Origin: CALELF01 sp045617925
Lineage (GTDB): Bacteria > Synergistota > Synergistia > Synergistales > Synergistaceae
Length of the DNA stretch: 62,609 nucleotides
Assembly: GCA_045617925.1 (NCBI GenBank)
Contig: JAZLJR010000002.1
Span: 1 to 62,609, forward strand
Direction: 5' to 3'
Shown: in pieces, positions 58,510-62,609 of the stretch
How the letters are laid out: the number at the start of each line of letters is the position of its first letter
How positions within the stretch are numbered: the stretch's first letter is position 1
Notes under the pieces: generated by a model
The model's input: only the letters and a program-made list of their open reading frames with translations
Databases searched by the model: none
Told to the model about the DNA's origin: nothing
Made by a program: the position numbers and the translations under genes

Positions 58510-59739
58510 ATGTCTTGCTTTAGAGCTACTGATATATATTTGCCAAATCAAAATGTTGATTTGAAAAAGTGGTCTGTGGTTGCGTGTGACCAATTTACGG
58601 CAGATCCTGCATATTGGGAGTTGGTGGAGCATACGGTAGCAGGTGCACCTAGCACGCTTCACATTATATTACCAGAAATTTACCTGAAAGAGGTGCAATC
58701 GCGAATTCCTAAGATTGCACAAAATATGGAAGACTATGTTGCTTCGGGTGTTCTTGTTCCTGCTGTGAAAAATGGCTTTGTGCTAGTTGAAAGAGATACT
58801 TCAAGTGGGAAACGTCTTGGAATTGTCGGTGCTATTGACCTTGAAAATTATGATTTCAAAAAAGGAGCAAAAATGCCAATTCGCTGCACAGAAGGAACAG
58901 TTGCAGACAGGCTTCCTGTAAGGGTGGATATTCGCTCTGCTTCTATGTTAGAGTGTCCTCATGCAATGCTTTTGGTTGATGATCCACAGAAAACATTGAT
59001 AGAAGCTATCTATGAAAAAAAGGAGACCTATCGTGTCCTTTATGATACAGACCTAATGAAACAAGGAGGACACCTCAAAGGCTATGCACTTGAAGGACAA
59101 ACTGCCCTAGAAGTTGAACAGGCATTTGCAAAATTCCGCAATGGTGACAGCAATATCTTCCTTGCTGTTGGTGATGGTAATCATTCACTTGGCGCAGCAA
59201 AAATTTGTTGGGAAAAAATAAAACCTACCTTGTCTGATGCAGAGAAAGAAAATCACCCTGCACGTTTTGCTCTTGTTGAAGTGGTGAATTTACATTCACC
59301 AGCTCTTGTCTTTAAGCCAATTCACCGTATTGTTAGTGGCGTTAGTTTGAAAGAAATCACGTCAGAGTTTTCGTCTTTTCTTGACAAAAAAGGAATGAAA
59401 CTTGTAGAAGGCACTGATTTAGTCTTTGTTTCTTTTGGCAAAAAAAGATTTTTTGACATAAAAGGTAGTAATGGCAGATTGCCAGTAGATGTTGTGCAGG
59501 AATTTTTAGACGATTATATGCAACCCCACTCCGACATTTTACTTGACTATATACATGGTTCCATTGTTACGGAAGGGTTATCTCAAAAGATTGAGACGGT
59601 CGGTATTTTGTTGCAGCCAATCTCAAAAGACGGGTTTTTTGACGCAATTGAGGCAGGTGGTACTTTGCCAAGAAAAACCTTTAGTATGGGTGAGGCAGAG
59701 GAGAAAAGATACTACATGGAGTGCAGAAAAATCAGATAA
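58510..59739 (+). CDS. DUF1015-family protein
   Basis: The 409-residue protein matches DUF1015: FRATDIYLPNQNVDLKKW, VACDQFTADPAYW, the VGDGNHSLGAAKI region with His, and the C-terminal region with DYIHG. The function is unknown. Members occur in anaerobes next to serine or phosphoglycerate-type metabolism genes, and a kinase-like role has been suggested. AGAGAGGGAAAAGA precedes the ATG. Confidence 0.85.
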   Translation: MSCFRATDIYLPNQNVDLKKWSVVACDQFTADPAYWELVEHTVAGAPSTLHIILPEIYLKEVQSRIPKIAQNMEDYVASGVLVPAVKNGFVLVERDTSSGKRLGIVGAIDLENYDFKKGAKMPIRCTEGTVADRLPVRVDIRSASMLECPHAMLLVDDPQKTLIEAIYEKKETYRVLYDTDLMKQGGHLKGYALEGQTALEVEQAFAKFRNGDSNIFLAVGDGNHSLGAAKICWEKIKPTLSDAEKENHPARFALVEVVNLHSPALVFKPIHRIVSGVSLKEITSEFSSFLDKKGMKLVEGTDLVFVSFGKKRFFDIKGSNGRLPVDVVQEFLDDYMQPHSDILLDYIHGSIVTEGLSQKIETVGILLQPISKDGFFDAIEAGGTLPRKTFSMGEAEEKRYYMECRKIR

Positions 59740-59781
59740 AGAAAATTTTATCTGACATTAAAAATAAAGGAGAGTGTTATT

Positions 59782-60630
59782 ATGATTGGAGGCAAAGGAA
59801 CATCAAGACAGCAACAAGTAATTGTTCGTCCAACACCAGTGGTAGTTAAGGAAGAAATTGAAGTAAAGCCAGAACCAAAGGCACCAAAGAAGGCTAGTTT
59901 TAGCTTTACAAATCTTTTTACCAAGACAAATCCCTATGAATTGAAATTAGTTGTTTACAAAGATCGCGACATGACAAAAGTTGCGAGCGAGGAAACAATC
60001 AAGGGAACGGTGGAGGAACAATTAAAACAGGCGCAAGAGATTATTGCGAAGGTTGCTCCAGATTCATACCCCAAAGAAGCCTTGCAAGAGGTGCTTGTAA
60101 ATGCCATTGCTCACAGAAATTATCAGCTTAAGGGTTCAACCTTGATAAATATAACAGATGAGGAAATTGCTGTTATGTCGCTTGGTGGGCTTGTTGGCGG
60201 ACTCATCATTGATGATATTGAGGCTGGAGCAAGCGTTACCCCTAACGAGGAGCTGGCAAATAATTTAAAAGAAAAAGGACTTGCAACACTTTGTGGCACT
60301 GGACTTCGCCGTGTGAAGTCCCTTTACAAAGAATACCGTTTATCTCCACAGTTTTACGCAACACAAAATGTTTTTGTTGCTGTATTGCCAAGCACAAAGA
60401 CATTAGAAAAGAAAAAACAAGAAGGGCGTTTAACTTCAGCACAAAAGCAAGAGGATGTTGTTGTAGCATTTTTGCTTGAACATGGCACAGCAACAGAAGC
60501 AGACCTGCAAAAACTTTTGGCAACTCGCCGCACAAGAACATACCTCATCACAAAGGCGATGACGGACGCTGGAATCATAGAAAAAATAGGACTAGGCAAA
60601 AACAAAAAATACCGTTTAGCAAAAAAATAG
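59782..60630 (+). CDS. GHKL-ATPase-like fragment with winged helix (AlbA-regulator family C-terminal part)
   Basis: The 282-residue protein contains the C-terminal ATPase-like domain seen in transcriptional regulators with an AlbA_2 domain: YPKEALQEVLVNAIAHRNYQ, then MSLGGLVGGL and LATLCGTGLRRVKSLYKEY. The final 70 residues look like a winged helix (VVAFLLEHGTATEADLQKLL). The usual N-terminal AlbA_2 domain is absent and replaced by a Pro/Lys-rich start (RPTPVVVKEEIEVKPEPK). It may be a stand-alone regulator or an adapted fragment. AGGAG precedes the ATG. Confidence 0.75.
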   Translation: MIGGKGTSRQQQVIVRPTPVVVKEEIEVKPEPKAPKKASFSFTNLFTKTNPYELKLVVYKDRDMTKVASEETIKGTVEEQLKQAQEIIAKVAPDSYPKEALQEVLVNAIAHRNYQLKGSTLINITDEEIAVMSLGGLVGGLIIDDIEAGASVTPNEELANNLKEKGLATLCGTGLRRVKSLYKEYRLSPQFYATQNVFVAVLPSTKTLEKKKQEGRLTSAQKQEDVVVAFLLEHGTATEADLQKLLATRRTRTYLITKAMTDAGIIEKIGLGKNKKYRLAKK

Positions 60631-60640
60631 AGAATAAAAC

Positions 60641-60684
60641 AGATAGGCAAGACTTCAATTAAGAAGTCTTGCCTATCTGTTTTA
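60641..60684. terminator. Bidirectional terminator
   Basis: AGATAGGCAAGACTTC (60641-60656) pairs perfectly with GAAGTCTTGCCTATCT (60663-60678). T-rich sequence lies on both outer sides. Confidence 0.92.
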
Positions 60685-60693
60685 GGTTGAAAC

Positions 60694-60864
60694 TTATTTG
60701 TGATTATCTGTGTCATCATCGAGTGCGGAGAAACGAGCAAGTTTTTCTGTCGCTTCAAAGAAAGACTTTGATTGTGACATTTCTCCAAAAAGTGACGCTT
60801 TTTTGAATGATGTGTATGGTTCGCCAAATAGCTTTGACTTTGCTTCATCTTCAAAAAGTCCCAT
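60694..60864 (-). CDS. Small protein of unknown function, 56 residues
   Basis: ATG at 60864 has AAGGAGG 9 bases upstream, one of the best ribosome sites in the window. The upstream in-frame codons to 60957 lie inside the ATPase gene and are not needed. The product is charged and phenylalanine-rich (MGLFEDEAKSKLFGEPY) with two similar F-x-x-A/K-S segments (SFKKASLF, SFFEATEKL), and soluble. No Cys or His metal site is present. It lies 17 bases after the P-type ATPase stop and before a terminator. Confidence 0.65.
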   Translation of the reverse strand: MGLFEDEAKSKLFGEPYTSFKKASLFGEMSQSKSFFEATEKLARFSALDDDTDNHK

Positions 60865-60881
60865 TTTTGATTTCCTCCTTT

Positions 60882-62609
60882 TTATAATTTCATTGTTCTT
60901 GTTGCGTTCAAAATTGCCAAGAGGCATACGCCTACATCTGCAAAGACTGCAACCCAAAGTTCCGGTATGCCCACCAGTGCCAAAAACCCTGTAATGTCTA
61001 ATACAAGCACCAAAATTTTTACACCAAATGCGATAAAAATATTTTCATATACAATGCGTCTTGTTTTTCTCGCAATCTTGACGAGTGTTGCAACCTTCAT
61101 AGGATTATCATCTAAGATTACAACGTCAGAAGCTTCAACTGCAACGCGTGAGCCAAAGCCCCCCATAGCAATTCCAGTTTCAGACGTTACAAGCACCGGT
61201 CCGTCGTTTACTCCGTCTCCAACGTAGATTGCATTAGTTTCACGAGAGCCAGAAATTTCTGCCAAGGCTGCAACCTTTTCATGTGGCAAAAGGTCGGATT
61301 TATAGTCATCAAGTTCAAGTTCCTGTGCAACTTCGGCAGCAACTGCATCTCTGTCGCCAGTCAGCATATATATATTTTTTATTCCAAGATGTCTAATTTT
61401 TTCTATTGCTGATTTTGACTCTTTGCGCAACATGTCTTTTACAATTATTGTGCCTAAAAGTTTTCCGTTCTTTGCAACAAAAACAAGCGTTCCAACTTCT
61501 TTTATTTCTGGCGTTTTAATGTTGTGTTCAGCTAGCAATGTAGCATTGCCGGAGATTATCTCTTGAGTTTGACTCTTATAAATTAAGCCCTTGCCAGGAA
61601 TTTGAGTAACTATTCCATTTTCTGTCACAGGTCTTGTATTGTTGCCAATTCCTTCCACAATGGCGCGAGAGACAGGGTGATTTGAAGCACTTTCTGTCAA
61701 ATATGCTGTTTGCAGGAGGTCATCTTTTGTTACTCCATCTTGGCATATTACGGTCATTACAGCAAATTTGCCTTCAGTTAGTGTTCCTGTTTTGTCAAAA
61801 ACTGCCGTGTCAACCTTTGCCAATTTGTCAAAAACGTAGGCACCTTTAACCAAAATTCCATTTTTTGATGCGCAACCTATACCGCCAAAAAAGCCAAGTG
61901 GAATTGAAATAACCAAGGCACAGGGGCATGATATAACGAGGAGCACAAGGGCTTTCTTAAACCACTCAAGCCAAATTGCCTGATTTCCACCAAGAAAAAG
62001 TGGGGGCAAGATTGCAACTGCTACGGCAAGGAAAAACACACAAGGTGTATAAATTTTTGCAAAACGGGTGATAAAGCGTTCCGTTGGAGACTTCTTTGCC
62101 ACAGCATTCTGCACACTTTCAAACACTCGTGAAATTAGATTGTCTTCAAAGGGTCCAGTAGCTTTTATTATCAGCCTGCCATCAAGAGAAATTGTGCCAC
62201 CATTGACAAAATCTCCATTTTTCACAAAACGGGGGAGACTTTCTCCCGTGAGGCTTGATGTGTCAAGGTTAGACTCTCCACTCACAATGACACCATCTAC
62301 AGGAATTGCTTCGCCCGGTTTTACAAGCACATTATCTCCTGCCACAATTTCTTTTGGAGAGACTTCGATAACATCTTGCCCAACAATTTTTTGTGCTGTT
62401 AAAGGTTTTTCCGCTAAAAGATGCTTGATAGACTTTCCGCTCTTTGAAGCAGCTCTATCTTGCAAAGCCTCACCTATACGGTAAAAGAGCATTACCCCAA
62501 CAGATTCAGAGATTTCACCAATTCCCATAGCAGCAAGAGAAGCAAGTCCCATCAATGTAAATTCGTTAAAAAAATTACCATGTCTTATTGCTTGCCATGC
62601 TTCTTTCAA
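60882..62609 (-). CDS. Cd2+/Zn2+-type heavy-metal P-type ATPase (N-terminal part outside the window)
   Basis: The visible 575 residues are the C-terminal part of a P1B ATPase. The TM metal site CPC is in VISCPCALVIS, the phosphorylation site is DKTGTLTEGKF, the actuator has TGESLPRF and the hinge GDGVNDGPVL. The end PELWVAVFADVGVCLLAILNA matches CadA/ZntA, whose TM8 Asp helps bind Zn, Cd or Pb. It would export divalent metals. The first membrane helices and any N-terminal metal domain are cut off at the window edge. Confidence 0.92.
   Translation of the reverse strand: MKEAWQAIRHGNFFNEFTLMGLASLAAMGIGEISESVGVMLFYRIGEALQDRAASKSGKSIKHLLAEKPLTAQKIVGQDVIEVSPKEIVAGDNVLVKPGEAIPVDGVIVSGESNLDTSSLTGESLPRFVKNGDFVNGGTISLDGRLIIKATGPFEDNLISRVFESVQNAVAKKSPTERFITRFAKIYTPCVFFLAVAVAILPPLFLGGNQAIWLEWFKKALVLLVISCPCALVISIPLGFFGGIGCASKNGILVKGAYVFDKLAKVDTAVFDKTGTLTEGKFAVMTVICQDGVTKDDLLQTAYLTESASNHPVSRAIVEGIGNNTRPVTENGIVTQIPGKGLIYKSQTQEIISGNATLLAEHNIKTPEIKEVGTLVFVAKNGKLLGTIIVKDMLRKESKSAIEKIRHLGIKNIYMLTGDRDAVAAEVAQELELDDYKSDLLPHEKVAALAEISGSRETNAIYVGDGVNDGPVLVTSETGIAMGGFGSRVAVEASDVVILDDNPMKVATLVKIARKTRRIVYENIFIAFGVKILVLVLDITGFLALVGIPELWVAVFADVGVCLLAILNATRTMKL

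Overview
The window looks like one chromosome segment of an anaerobic, low-GC, diderm bacterium, most likely a member of the Negativicutes (Firmicutes with an outer membrane). This placement is an inference. Firmicute-like traits are the order rpmH-rnpA-yidD-yidC-jag, tRNA genes with an encoded CCA end, an infC-rpmI-rplT operon behind an attenuator-type leader, and an RqcP-like S4 protein after rpoD. Diderm traits are an RND pump, a TolC-like outer-membrane channel and a periplasmic adaptor. Desulfoferrodoxin, a membrane pyrophosphatase and several Na+-type carriers fit an anaerobe. I see no prophage, insertion sequence or CRISPR array.

Layout. 1-1230: tgt (partial) and tatD on the minus strand. 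1550-2185: six tRNA genes (Val, Asp, Phe, Gly, Asp, Gly). 2198-4012: the infC-rpmI-rplT operon with attenuator leader, an AUA-started IF3 and an L20 with a long lysine-rich tail. 4025-13571: a proline-type aminopeptidase, a Ca-type P-ATPase, prmA-rsmE-corA, desulfoferrodoxin, a secreted esterase and a DUF1850-like protein. 13578-20337 (minus): Na/phosphate symporter, a candidate 41-residue protein, the jag-yidC-yidD-rnpA-rpmH cluster, and a fumarylacetoacetase-family/cystathionine-lyase pair. 20449-24255: pepF, yhaM and a pseudouridine synthase. 24305-31286: NhaC carrier with a D-aminoacylase, divergent from an ahcY-mtaD pair for S-adenosylhomocysteine recycling, then a HAD hydrolase and an Sfp-type transferase. 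31418-40279: hppA, dnaG-rpoD-rqcP and yajC-secD-secF. 40393-43585 (minus): a CarB lacking its allosteric domain and tRNA-Glu/tRNA-Lys. 43644-49122: a CofE-like protein of unknown role, a structured 410-base noncoding stretch, an acyl-ACP thioesterase, a PAP2 phosphatase, cysE and an orphan amino-acid-type binding protein. 49212-55044: an efflux locus with a perfect 32-bp palindrome, an RND pump fused in frame to a TolC-like channel, and the adaptor. 55130-62609: a lone GspF-like gene, mrp, an aminotransferase, a DUF1015 protein, an ATPase-fold fragment with winged helix, and a Cd/Zn-type P-ATPase (partial) followed by a 56-residue protein.

The most unusual items are the single-ORF RND-TolC fusion with its own internal export signal and upstream palindrome, the CarB that stops exactly before the allosteric domain, the 126-base extended hairpin after the CofE-like gene, the charged low-complexity tails on several ribosomal, translocation and transcription proteins, and a recurrent 12-base promoter element (TTGTGCTANAAT) upstream of at least six transcription units. 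Genes are densely packed, strands alternate in operon-sized blocks, and nearly every convergent junction holds a clear hairpin terminator.
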